Positions 22,480 to 32,582 of a DNA stretch of 64,000 nt are shown here, piece by piece. The DNA comes from Balanoglossus misakiensis (lineage: Eukaryota > Hemichordata). Location of the stretch: the NCBI GenBank assembly GCA_040954595.2, contig CM082577.2, positions 19,468,001-19,532,000 of the forward strand, given 5' to 3'. Position 1 is the first letter of the stretch, and every line of letters begins with the position of its first letter. The translations under genes were made by a program, and so were the position numbers. Under the pieces are notes generated by a model. It searched no databases and was not told where the DNA came from. It saw nothing but the letters and a program-made list of their open reading frames with translations.

Positions 22480-23268
22480 AGCCAATATGGCAATGTTCGC
22501 CTGTACGCACCAAAAATGTTCGCGATTGAAGACAAATCCATCTGTCCCGTCGAAACATACAAAATATACAGAGCTCATCGCCCAGATGACATGTGTGAAG
22601 TTTATTGTCCATTCTACCTGGCCATAAATTATAATCCGACCACCGAAATATGGTACAAACGACAACCAATGGGTAAAAACAAGTTGGAAAGCATCGTGAA
22701 GACGATCACTGAACGGGCAGGAATCAAGGGCCGAAAAACTAACCACAGCGCACGCAAGACCGCGATCCAGAAGCTGAGTGAGCACGGCATTGCCCCCTCC
22801 CAAATCATGCAGCTTTCCGGTCATAGAAACGTCCAATCTATAAATTCGTACGCGGTGAACTCTTTGCAGCAGCAAGAAGTGATGTCAGACATATTGACCG
22901 GAGCTGAGGGCGGGAGTCAACTTGTACCACGCCGGGGCCAACCGTTCACTGCTGCCAGGCCACCCTCTCTATCCATATCGGACAACAACATCAAGGTCGA
23001 CCCAACAACGAATTCCCTAACTTCTGTGGCAGGCAGGATGTTTTCTGGTGCCTCTCTGACAAACTGCAAGTTAAACGTCACGCTAAACATTGCCGGGGTG
23101 TCAAGCAGCACAGCCTGCATTCAACACGTCGAGCCCCGGAGAAAGCGACGGCCGTTCGTTATTTCAGATAGCAGTGACGACACCTCTCCAGACGTAAAAC
23201 GTAGGCGAAATGCCATTGTATTACGATCCAATGCCCCAAGTGACGACAGTTCACAGGATTTCCAGTAA
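22480..23268 (+). CDS. Crypton/DUF3504-like tyrosine recombinase, catalytic half
   Basis: Open frame of about 260 codons, opposite to TBL3. It begins within VRLYAPKMFAIEDKSICPVE, then EIWYKRQPMGKN, the catalytic box NHSARKTAIQKL (H-x-x-R), the LSGHRNVQSINSY box with the second His-type residue and the nucleophile Tyr. These are the conserved C-terminal boxes of Crypton-type tyrosine recombinases and the derived DUF3504/ZMYM-like proteins, which carry out site-specific strand exchange. The first catalytic Arg would lie upstream and is not found. The last 100 residues are low-complexity with SDSSDD and RKRR, a likely nuclear tail. No stops or frameshifts in the frame. Confidence 0.65.
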   Translation, partial: SQYGNVRLYAPKMFAIEDKSICPVETYKIYRAHRPDDMCEVYCPFYLAINYNPTTEIWYKRQPMGKNKLESIVKTITERAGIKGRKTNHSARKTAIQKLSEHGIAPSQIMQLSGHRNVQSINSYAVNSLQQQEVMSDILTGAEGGSQLVPRRGQPFTAARPPSLSISDNNIKVDPTTNSLTSVAGRMFSGASLTNCKLNVTLNIAGVSSSTACIQHVEPRRKRRPFVISDSSDDTSPDVKRRRNAIVLRSNAPSDDSSQDFQ

Positions 23269-23610
23269 AATTTGACATTGATGAACTCTTGTTCAAGTTG
23301 TTGTTTTGAATATTTCAGCTGAATGAAGTATTATAAAAAATTTCGGTTTCCATGCGGCAACTTCATCTTTGATAAAATTTGCATTAAGATTTCAAACTGA
23401 CACGTCTTCAATATAAATATTAAACAATCCTTTTATTGCTAAGTATTTCACAAATTTAAAATTAATATGTTACTTGCAATTTTTTTCCGAACAGAAAATA
23501 TTCAGTTATTGCAAATAAGCCAATACTAGTAACTTTTGTTGTTTTCTGAATTCGTCGTGTTATCAGTGTTTTCATGCGTATTTACCTACCATAATTCCCC
23601 CGTATTTCGA
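23269..23610. other. Region downstream of recombinase ORF, nothing recognised
   Basis: AT-rich; ATATTAAACAATCC and similar AT stretches but no clear polyadenylation signal with support. Confidence 0.4.
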
Positions 23611-23722
23611 ACGAGTGTGTCTGCGTCGCGGACGAGTGATTCCCCGTATAGTGGCCGTATCCGCAGGCGAAGAGGGAAGCTATACGGGGAATCACGAGTT
23701 CGCGACGCAGACTCACGAGTGA
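23611..23722. repeat. Long imperfect palindrome
   Basis: Arms of about 45 bases: left CGAGTGTGTCTGCGTCGCGG...GATTCCCCGTATA, right its complement ending GCGACGCAGACTCACGAG. The apex reads CGTATCCGCAGGCGAAGAG. Lies between the recombinase ORF and family B. Confidence 0.75.
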
Positions 23723-23770
23723 GAAGATAAATGAATGCCCAAAGTGTGAATGAAGCTTCAAGTATTTAAT

Positions 23771-24878
23771 TAAAGCTGCAAGCAGCATTGTCCGGGCCCA
23801 AGCTCTATTATCTGATCTGATGCTAATATAGTGTTAAGTAGGTCAAAAGTCACCCGAGGTCACCCAACATTTGGGCAAAATATTTTGACCTCATACTGGT
23901 CCATGTATAACAAAAACAAAACCTCTAGGTCTATTGGTTCATCTGTAATTAGGTATATGCATATTTAATGAGGTCACCAGAGGTCAAAGGGGTCATGAAA
24001 AGTAGCAAAATTTTTTGATCACATACAAATCCACATACATCAAAAACCAAACTTATAGCCCTATTGGTTAGCCTGGAATTAGATATGCAGAAAAATGATT
24101 CGTCAAAAGTAGGTCAAAGGTCATTGCCAAAATTACCAAAATATTTATAGGTTATTCTTGTCATATGATGATTCATATCCATAAAAAGAATTTCTGTGCT
24201 ATAAATTTTTAGGCTAGAAAAGGAATTTTTACTTTTTAATCGTTTTTCACAAAATCCAATATGGCCGCCATAATCTTCGACCAATCACATTCCCCTTCGC
24301 AAACTTGATAGACATCCGATTAATGACCACACACACCAAATCTTGTGACTCGGTTATCGCCCGTTCTGGAGAAGAAGATTTTTGAAGTTTTACTATGGTG
24401 GTTTTTCGAAAATCCAATATGGCCGCCATAATCTTCAACCAATCACAATGATCTTCGCAAACTTGATAGACATCAGTTAGGTGACCATATACCCCAAACG
24501 GCGTGACTCGGTTATCGCCGGTTCTGGAGAAGAAGATTTTTGAAATTTTGACCAGATTTCAGAAAAACAACTGTAGCAAAAAAACTGCAACATTGACAGC
24601 AAAATATCCAATTACAAAAATGATGGGCAGAGGGTATACTACCAGCACGCCAAATCTGAAGTTGATCTGACTTGTAGTTTCTGAGATCTGAGATTTGCAT
24701 TTTTTCAGAAAATCCAATATGGCCGCCATGTCACGTGACTAATTAAGTATTCACAAGTCACTGCACATCTACTCATTGACCTTGACCACTGTAGCAAGTT
24801 TGAGAACTGTACCTGCAGCGGTGTCTGAGATCTAGAGCGCGAAAGAAATGAACCAAGAATAAAGAAAGAAAGAAAGAT
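23771..24878 (+). mobile_element. Family B repeat, copy B1
   Basis: Starts TAAAGCTGCAAGCAGCATTG and the 5' motif GGGCCCAAGC. The body is a set of diverged units with AAAATCCAATATGGCCGCCA and GTGACTCGGTTATCGCC. It ends in (GAAA)n without a hairpin, and copy B2 follows at once. A DR1 site lies at about 24111. No protein. Confidence 0.8.
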
Positions 24879-26092
24879 TAAAGCTGCAAGCAGCATTGTC
24901 CGGGCCCAAGCTCTATTATCTGATCTGATGCTAATATAGTGTTAAGTAGGTCAAAGGTCACCCGAGGTCACCCAACATTTGGGCAAAATATTTTGACCCC
25001 ATACTGGTCCATGTATAACAAAAACAAAACCTCTAGGTCTATTGGTTCATCATTAATTAGGTATGCGCATATTTAATGAGGTCACCAGAGGTCAAAGGGG
25101 TCATGAAAAGTAGCAAAATGTTTTGATCACATACAAATCCACATACATCAAAAACCAAACTTATAGCCCTATTGGTTAGCCTGGAATTAGATATGCAGAA
25201 AAATGATGCATCAAAAGTAGGTCAAAGGTCATTGCCAAAATTACCAAAATATTTATAGCTTATTCTTGTCATATGATGATTCATATCCATAAAAAGAATT
25301 TCTGTGCTATCAATTTTTAGGCTAGAAAGGGAATTTTTACTTTTTAATCGTTTTTCACAAAATCCAATATGGCCGCCATAATCTTCGACCAATCACATTC
25401 CTCTTTGCAAACTTGATAGACATCTGTTTAATGAACACACACACCAAATCTTGTGACTCGGTTATCGCCGGTTCTTGAGTAGAAGATTTTTCAAATTTTA
25501 CTAGGGTTTTTCGAAAATCCAATATGGCCGCCATAATCTTGGACCAATCACAATGATCTTCGCAAACTTGATAGACATCAGTTAGGTGACCACATAACCC
25601 AAACCCCGTGTCTCGGTTATCACCTGTTCTGGAGAAGAAGATTTTTGAAATTTAGGCCAGATTTCAGAAAAACAACTGTAGCAAAAAAACTGCAACTTTG
25701 TCAGCATAATTTCCAATTACAAAAATGATGGGCAGAAGGTAGTCTACCAGCATGCCAAATTTGAAGTCGATCTGACTTGTAGTTTCTGAGATCTGAGATT
25801 TGCATTTTTTCAGAAAATCCAAGATGGCCGCCATGTCACGTGACTAATTAAGTATTCACAAGTCACTGCACATCTACTCATTGACCTTGATCACTGTAGC
25901 TAGTTTGAGAACTGTACCTGCAGCGGTGTCTGAGATCTAGAGCGATAAAGAATGGAACCAAGAATAAAGAAAGAAAGAAAGACAGAAAAACCCCAGCGAA
26001 ACCAATACGGGCCCAAGCCTGGCTTGGCTTGGGCCCGTAAAAAACCCCAACGAAACCAATACGGGCCCAAGCCTGGCTTGGCTTGGGCCCGT
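24879..26092 (+). mobile_element. Family B repeat, copy B2, with two 3' hairpins
   Basis: About 95% like B1. After (GAAA)n it has two tandem end units (ACCCCAGCGAAACCAATACG then hairpin) with hairpins at 26007-26038 and 26061-26092, stem ACGGGCCCAAGCC and GGCTTGGGCCCGT. DR1 sites at about 24948 and 25219. Confidence 0.8.
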
Positions 26093-26205
26093 AAAAATGC
26101 AACTTTCAAAGCAACTTCATATACTGTTCCATATACACTACATGTGTGTACTTAGTCTGTGCTCATATGATTTATGAGACAGAGTCAGTGTTAGTGTTGT
26201 CTCAC

Positions 26206-26312
26206 CTGGAAATGGCAACTGTACCGACAGCATGAGTATGTCCATATCCCCTGGCTATGCAGTGTACTTGACCATTCAGGCAATTCATTCTCCATAATCT
26301 AATTGTATTATC
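26206..26312 (-). CDS. TBL3: TBL3 exon G (WD40 repeat)
   Basis: 107 bases coding DNTIRLWRMNCLNGQVHCIA then GYGHTHAVGTVAIS. The vertebrate protein has DQSVRIWRMNKAGQVMCVAQGSGHTHSVGTVCCSR. Acceptor GTGTAG|GAT, donor CCAG|GTGAGA; two final bases (AG) join the G of exon H to give Arg. It lies just upstream (in gene sense) of the family B repeats. Confidence 0.93.
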
Positions 26313-26465
26313 CTACACACAATTACAAACATATAAAATAGATTTAGAGAGACAGGAAATGCTTAATTCACATTTGCATTTTACATAATACAAGTGAAAC
26401 AAGACAGTCCTAATGGGAGCTATTTGTCAAGGATCTCCATGCATGTAAACAAGTCACTGTCAAAG

Positions 26466-27386
26466 CATAGACCCTAGAGAAAGAAGGACGCGCAACTGCG
26501 GCAAAGATCAAAGGGTTTAGGGATTATCGGTATGATGATGTTCTTTTGCATATAATTAACACCTAGGATGGTGGCACGCGTGAATCTCCACTTTGGCACG
26601 CATCGATGTCATTAGCATATCATTAACATATCACCAAAAAAATAAACGCAACTCTGTGATGCGCGACAGTAACCAAAACTGGCACTCCTATATTTCAGCA
26701 GCCACTGCGTTTTTATCTAAAATTCAAAATGTATTACGTTTTCTGTGCTATTTATTATGGTTTGGTGTTCGTCTGTCGGTTGAACGGTCATTTCTAGTGC
26801 CACAGGCTTCATTTAAAAATTGTAAACAAATCATCCATGTTTTTTGCATGTCCGACTGGGCACTCATACTTCTTGGTAATGTTGACACTTTTCGTAATAA
26901 TTTTATGTTTGCGTGAAGCATTGAAACAAAAATTGTGGTTTAGGGGCATTTTATTTCGCAGTGCGTGAAAAATGAAACAGATTTCACGAAAACAATTTGT
27001 AAACAAACTTTGTGGATTTTCACGTGTGCGCTATGGCCGTCATCTTGGTTTTTCATGGTTGACGACGACAGGAAACCCTAGGTACGGTTAGCTCACAGCC
27101 TTGTCAAATACCAGGACTGTTAGACAAAAGATGCTTGTTTTGGACGCTGTCAGACTCAGAAGTGCTAAATTCGTGTTTAACTTGTCCAGATGTGTTCCAT
27201 AAATGATCGCTGCAATTCAACCACGTTGCAGGTTTCTCGTCTTTTCTCGCAAAACGCGAGACTTAGTTTATACATAGTTTATTTGCAAATTGGATTATTG
27301 GGGATTATCCGAAAATAATGTATGCAAAAGAACATCGTTTCAAGAAAAACCTGGAGTTGCGCGTCCTTCTTTCTCTAGGGTCTATG
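26466..27386. mobile_element. TIR element with 7-bp target duplication
   Basis: 921 bp. Inverted ends CATAGACCCTAGAGAAAGAA continue through GGACGCGCAACT; a second inverted block (GATGTTCTTTTGCATA) lies further in. GTCAAAG flanks both sides (26459-26465, 27387-27393). The interior has no recognisable transposase. The TIR and a 7-8 bp duplication would fit P, hAT or Merlin type elements; I cannot choose. Confidence 0.75.
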
Positions 27387-27773
27387 GTCAAAGGCATTCA
27401 AGTAGTCTATACTCAATCAATATCTGGCAGACATGACATAGCTTGCCAAATTACACAATGCCTGCAACTTAGATAAACACTGATATCATACGGCATGCTA
27501 CACATTACTTTCAGATTTTGATATTTCATAGTACATTCAAGCAATTCTAACAAAATAATTGCACATCAATACGTACATTTAAGAATAAAGAAAATACTGT
27601 AAACCAGGAAATTTTGCGAGAGTGAAAAAACGAGAAAATAATAAGTCGCAAAAAAATAGTCATGAAACTGTGACCATGTGTGATTTACATCATGAAATTA
27701 ACAAACCCACTCGGCTCTATTCACACTCTGGCAAACAGACAAACACACACACATTAAATTGGCTGCCATTTAT

Positions 27774-28129
27774 AGGGACAAAGTCTCACTCTCGCTGCCC
27801 TTTTTCCATTAATTAAGTTCGATACAAGATACTGCTTATGTTAATGTGTGTGGATATATAGTGGATATATAGTGAATCAACATTCAACGAAACACACCCT
27901 CCATCCCGCTTGCAGACACGAGAGTTAAAAACTCGCCACAATGAATAATCGGCCTTTACCATTTATTCATTTTGGGCGAGTTTCTACTCGCATATCATAC
28001 AAGCGAGATGGAAGTTGTGTGTGAATGAACGTTCATTCACTACATATACACGTGTACATTAACATAAACGATGTATTTTATCAAACATAATTAATTGAAA
28101 AAGGGCAGTGAGAGAGAGATTTTGTCTCT
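27774..28129. mobile_element. TTAA-type foldback MITE, copy 2
   Basis: Related to 4821-5166: starts AGGGACAAAGTCTCACTCTC and ends GAGAGAGATTTTGTCTCT, with the same internal ACTCGCC and TTCATTTTGGGCGAG inverted pair. The flanks are less clear than in copy 1. Confidence 0.7.
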
Positions 28130-28381
28130 TTAATGATTGTGCTACACATTGTGCAATTCGTCTGAACATCATGCTTTTTGGTCAATAATAGAAGATAATG
28201 ATGCAGTTAGTGAAATACAAGAATGCGAAAAATTAATCGTCGCGCAACAGTCACCTCTTTTTACATCGCAAACAATTTCTTGTTGTGAAAAAATTCCTGT
28301 TTGCAGTAGTTATCCAATTCTTTTATAACAATGTTGTCAGGTCTGAATGTGAAACTTGTGTACAACTTGTACTTATCTTAC

Positions 28382-28440
28382 CTTGGAGCTGCTTACAAGA
28401 AGCAAGCCATCTTTAAACACATCCAATGATAAGACAATGT
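28382..28440 (-). CDS. TBL3: TBL3 exon F (59-base micro-exon)
   Basis: 59 bases coding (D)IVLSLDVFKDGLLLVSSSK, matching DIVLALDVFRKGWLFASCAK of TBL3. Acceptor TTCACAG|AC, donor CAAG|GTAAGA; phase 0 at the end. The exon sits 134 bases from the left end of the DIRS element, so the element fills most of the intron between exons E and F without touching a splice site. Confidence 0.9.
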
Positions 28441-28574
28441 CTGTGAACAAATTTGCAAAATATAATATTTGTGAGGGTCGTGTGGTAAGAGTTGAAACAT
28501 TACAGGCTTAATTACCACAAGCAAGTCACATAGAGTCCATGTATTCCAAGTCATTCATATTTTACGGCTTTCAA

Positions 28575-28734
28575 AATTGAAGTTTATTTCTAAACTAATT
28601 TCTGTAACATTAGAATACTTACCCACCAAACTTTCGGGAATTAATACCTCAGGCTCCGTTAATTGCAAGATTAGAACTTTTAGCCTAGACTATCCTGTGA
28701 CCTGGGTCACAGGACCCCCTAGCTCCTCAGTTTA
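28575..28734. repeat. DIRS left terminal inverted repeat
   Basis: Bases 28613-28734 are the reverse complement of 35245-35370, from AATACTTACCCACCAAAC to GCTCCTCAGTTTA. The outer 38 bases (AATTGAAGTTTATTTC...) are unique to the left end. Contains the palindrome CCTGTGACCTGGGTCACAGG. Confidence 0.9.
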
Positions 28735-29058
28735 TACTCCGCCAGAGACTGCATGAATGCGCTCTTTAGAGTACGACAGCTAGAGAATGATAATTCCACA
28801 AACAAAAAACCCAGATAACCGCCAGGTGCCAAAAGCAAACAAGAACGGTGATCCATATGTTCGTAGAAACAATAATACACCCACCAAAAAACTAACAGTC
28901 AAAAATAGCCCACAGGGTCCTGTCTGTCAACGGATCTCCTAAACTGGCCGTAATAGACAGGTGGTCTAAATAGACAAGTCAATAAATGCACATGTAATTG
29001 CATAGGCAGACAAAAAACAAAGTGACCATAATATAGAGGAGATCACTCCTATAGAGGT

Positions 29059-29260
29059 GGTCACCAACACAGGCTTGACCGTTAAGTAATAACATAGACA
29101 TACTGTCTATGGTAATAATACGTCCCCAGGTAAAATAAAATATCCGAACAATACCTGGTGGGGAGTACAGGTGGTCACCAACACAGGTTTGACCGTAAGT
29201 AACAATACGTCCCCAGGTACAATAAATATTCAGACAACACCTAGTGGGGAGGCGGGTGGG
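29059..29260. repeat. Tandem duplication of about 110 bp inside DIRS
   Basis: GGTCACCAACACAGGCTTGA...ACGTCCCCAGGTA...ACCTGGTGGGGAG is repeated almost unchanged (GGTCACCAACACAGGTTTGA...ACACCTAGTGGGGAG) just before the internal complementary region. Non-coding. Confidence 0.7.
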
Positions 29261-29263
29261 AAT

Positions 29264-29352
29264 GGTGGGTAAGTATTCTAATGTTACAGAAATTAGTTTA
29301 GAAATAAACTTCAATTCTGTACATTGAATACTTACCCACCAAACTTTCGGGA
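29264..29352. repeat. DIRS internal complementary region (circle junction mirror)
   Basis: The left half (to CAATT at 29315) is the reverse complement of the outer left end and the right half (CTGTACATTGAATACTTACC onward) is the reverse complement of the outer right end. Together they mirror the fused ends of a circular copy. In DIRS1 this region templates completion of the ends. Confidence 0.9.
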
Positions 29353-29397
29353 AAATAACAGAATCCGACAGACCTTCGGAGGTGGGGAATCCATTAT

Positions 29398-30480
29398 TTA
29401 TTTACCAGGAATGACAACCTGCTGGCCAACGGAAATCGGACCAAGGGAAAACAAACCGTCCGATTCTGAAGCCATATCCCGAAGATAAAAACTGACAAAA
29501 GAATTAGGTGAGCGCCATGTACCTGCACGAAGGACATCGTCAGCAGGAACACCAGCTGAATACACCAGTGAAGCAGAGATAGCCCTAACCTCATGGGCTG
29601 TCACTCTGGTAAGGCGACGGTCAGTTTCTGAACTCTCATCATAAGTCCAACGAACCGTTTTAGTAAGCCAACTAGAAATGGTGGACTTGGAAATATCCTT
29701 TTTTGGAGTGGGGGAATAGGTAGAAAAAGTCTAGTCCTACCCGCACGAAAGGACTCGGTTCGTTTCAAGTACCAACGAAGGCAACGTACCGGACATAAAA
29801 AACGCTCTTGTGGATCTGGCCCTGTCAGGGAGTCAAGAGCTTTAATGGAAAAAGGAGTGGCTACAGAACCAAGCACCTGGGTCTTAGCCAAAAAACCTGG
29901 CCTAGTACGTAAGACTGCCTCCGTCTTACTAATAGTCAACAAGCCATCAGTGGCACCAAAAGCATGAATCTCGCTTCTGCGACTGCCAGATGCCAACGCT
30001 ACAAGAAAGACAGTTTTAAGGGTAAGTGCCTTTAAACTGATAGAAGCTAATGGTTCAAAAGGAGGTTGTTGTAACCCGCTTAGAACCAAGGACAAACTCC
30101 ATTGAGGGACCAACCGCCTCGACGGGGGTCTCTCAATCTTGAAATTCTTGAGCATTGCAGATAAAGCTGCATTGTGACTAAAATCAGGACCCCCGACACT
30201 TCTGATCGTCGCTGCAATAGCGGTACGATAAACAGTCAAAGTGCTTGGGGAGAATTTCTTAACATTATGTAAGAATAAAAAGAATTCCGCTAGTTGGTTA
30301 ACAGAAATTGTGAGTGGATCAACAGTCCGTTTATCACACCAATCACAGAATTTTGTCCACTTGTCCTCATAAGTTGCCAAGGTGCTGGCTCTCTGAGGTC
30401 TAGCGATGGTGGCGGCAGCTGTCTCAGAAAATCCGCTCGCAATGAGGGATTGCTCGACAACTTGAACGCGTGAAGTCTGA
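29398..30480 (-). pseudogene. DIRS tyrosine recombinase, frameshifted
   Basis: The N-terminal SAM-like region shows TYEDKWTKFCDWCDKR and NQLAEFFLFLHNVKKFSPST. The catalytic part shows ALASGSRRSEIHAF with the first Arg, HEVRAISAS (H-x-x-R), AGTWRSPNSF and FYLRD with the nucleophile Tyr. The enzyme would join the circular element to the chromosome. A one-base frame change near the G run 29710-29714 separates the first Arg from the remaining boxes, so the product is broken. The upstream part of its frame stays open across the RNase H region in another phase. Confidence 0.85.
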
Positions 30481-31650
30481 ACACGCTTGGGTCGGGATGA
30501 ATCAGTTGAGGACCCTGGGACAGTAGATCCTCGCGGAGAGGTAACTCCAGAGGTCGATCTATCATTAAGTCCAGTAGCATCGGATACCATGAGCGCTTCG
30601 GCCAGACCGGTGCTATTAGAATCACAGTTGTTTCCTCGTCCACTATTTTCCTTAAGACTAGTGGTAAGAGAGGCAGTGGTGGGAACGCGTACAGAAGTAG
30701 GCTTTTCCACGACATCGACAATGCGTCGACGGCTAGAGCTCTGCTGTCTGGGACTGGCGACACAAACCGAGGCAGTTTGCGGTTCTGAAACGTCGCAAAC
30801 AAGTCCACCATGGGAGTTCCCCATTTCGCAAAAACCTGATTGGCTATTTCTTGGGGAATCTCCCACTCCGTCGGGACCACCTTGCGGTCTCGTGACAGCG
30901 CGTCGGCAACGTGATTCCGTTTGCCGGGCAGATGACGGGCTCGAAGGAGAATCTTGTGGTTCTTGCACCACATGAACAATTCCCAAGTCAGGTAACACAG
31001 GGTTGGGGATCTGGTCCCCCCCCCCATTTTGTTTATATAAGCCACCACTGTAGCATTGTCTGAATTGACCAGAACATGCTGGTTGGTGACCGACCGCTGA
31101 AAACATTTGAGAGCCAGAAACACAGCTTGGAGTTCCAACCAATTGATGTGATGCTCTTGTTGGTCGACTGACAAACTGCCCGATGCAGTCAGTTCGTCCA
31201 GATGCGCTCCCCAACCTGTTGTTGAAGCATCCGTGAACAGAAACTGAGTGGGCGGTGGTACCCGTAGGGGAACACCTTTCAGCAGATTCTCTGTGTTTAG
31301 CCACCACCATAGGTGGACACGGAGAGCCGGTCGTACATGAATAATGTGATCTATCGGCTGTCGAGATGGCCGCCAAAGGGCCAGTAAGTACAGCTGAATT
31401 GGTCGAAGACGCAGGCGTGCCCAGGGAATGATAGCCAACATAGACACCATCACCCCGATAGCTTCCAACAGGAGCCTGACCGGGATAGATGTGCGAGACA
31501 GGATTGAGTTGATGACAGCCAAAAGTCTGTCCACTCGATCTGGGGTAGGGCAAACAATTCCTGCGTGTGTCATAAGTCTCATCCCAACAAATACCATGTC
31601 TTGTGATGGGGTGAGGGCTGACTTCTCCAGACTCGGAATAAGGCCGAGGC
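30290..31650 (-). CDS. DIRS RNase H and following pol domain
   Basis: This frame starts in the thumb region (SQDMVFVGMRL), then RNase H: FTDASTTGWGAH (first Asp), NWLELQAVFLALKC (Glu), VNSDNATVVAYINK (Asp) and ARHLPGKRNHVADALSR (His-Asp end). A DIRS-group conserved region follows (PMVDLFATFQNRKLPRFVSP, YAFPPLPLLPLVL, LIAPVWPKRSWYP). This area is often discussed as a possible methyltransferase-like domain in DIRS; I see no clear methylase motif. It is separated from the reverse transcriptase by a 2-base loss near 31650. Confidence 0.85.
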
Positions 31651-32582
31651 TGGAGACTGGACCAAGCTAGAAAGACATGCTTCTCGAGTACGTCTCTTCT
31701 TAGATTGGGTAGCAGCCAATCGTCGAGATACGGATGCGTTCTGACAGATTGGCGATGAAGAAACCCTACTAGCTCTAACACTACTCTGGTAAACACGCGA
31801 GGTGCTGACGCTAGGCCGAACGGAAGAGCCGTGTATTCGTAAACGATTCCGTTTACTGAAAACCGGAAGTATTTTCTGAAATCCTCGTGGATCGCGATAT
31901 GAAAGTACGCGTCCTTGAGATCTATGGAAACCATCCAATCGCCGGGTTGTACCGCGGCCAGTATGGACCGTGTGGTTTCCATTGAAAAAGATTCTATGCG
32001 GAGAAACCGGTTTAAAGGTCTTAGATTTAGAATCGGCCGCCACCCCCCTGTCTTTTTGGGAACGAGAAACAAGTGGTTGTAAAATCCCGGTCCGTCTATA
32101 GACGGGTTTACAATCCGTACCGCATTTTTTGATAACAGCCCTTGCACTGCCTCGGCAATTGCCGACGTGCGTGGCCCTGCCCGATTGGCAAAACGCGGTG
32201 GGTCCCAAGATAATGGAGGATCGGTCAGAAACTCTGGTTTGAACCCGTTTCGAACGACTGACAACACCCATTGGTCGTCTGTCACTTTCTGCCATTCGTT
32301 GGCGAAGTGACGAAGGCGCCCTCCCACTTGAATGTCCGGTGATGGAATGGGAGGTAGCGATATTGGGTAGTCAGGAGCGCTGACCTTTCTGGCCAGACGT
32401 TGTAGGTGTCGAAGTAGGAAATGCCCTTTTCGGCTTACTTCGAATGCCTTTGTTGTAGGGTTGGGCACGAGGTTTATATGACTTAGACTGTGCCTTACCC
32501 CCGGCTTTAGGCTTTTTGGAGGACTGCTTGGGGCGATTTGTATTCGCGCCTGTGTCCTGCCCTTTCTGTCCGTTTCGTCCAA
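31650..32582 (-). CDS. DIRS reverse transcriptase
   Basis: Shows the RT blocks in order: NHLFLVPKKTGGWRPILNLR, DWMVSIDLKDAYFHIAIHED (first catalytic Asp), YEYTALPFGLASAPRVFTRV and THPYLDDWLLPN (the YLDD active site near 31712-31735). It would copy element RNA into DNA. Its start overlaps the gag frame by about 210 bases, as usual for overlapping DIRS ORFs. A 2-base deletion near 31650 (GAGGCTGGAGACTGG; the other DIRS copy has two more bases) throws the frame out before RNase H. Confidence 0.9.

Noticed and set aside
22420-22875. 151-codon minus-strand frame opposite the Crypton-like recombinase
   Set aside because: Antisense shadow of a frame with recognisable recombinase boxes.
30487-30975. 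Open frame of 162 codons on the plus strand inside DIRS
   Set aside because: Shadow of the RNase H and recombinase region on the other strand; no family features.
31579-32295. 238-codon minus-strand frame over the DIRS reverse transcriptase
   Set aside because: It overlaps the clear RT frame in another phase and contains none of the RT motifs.
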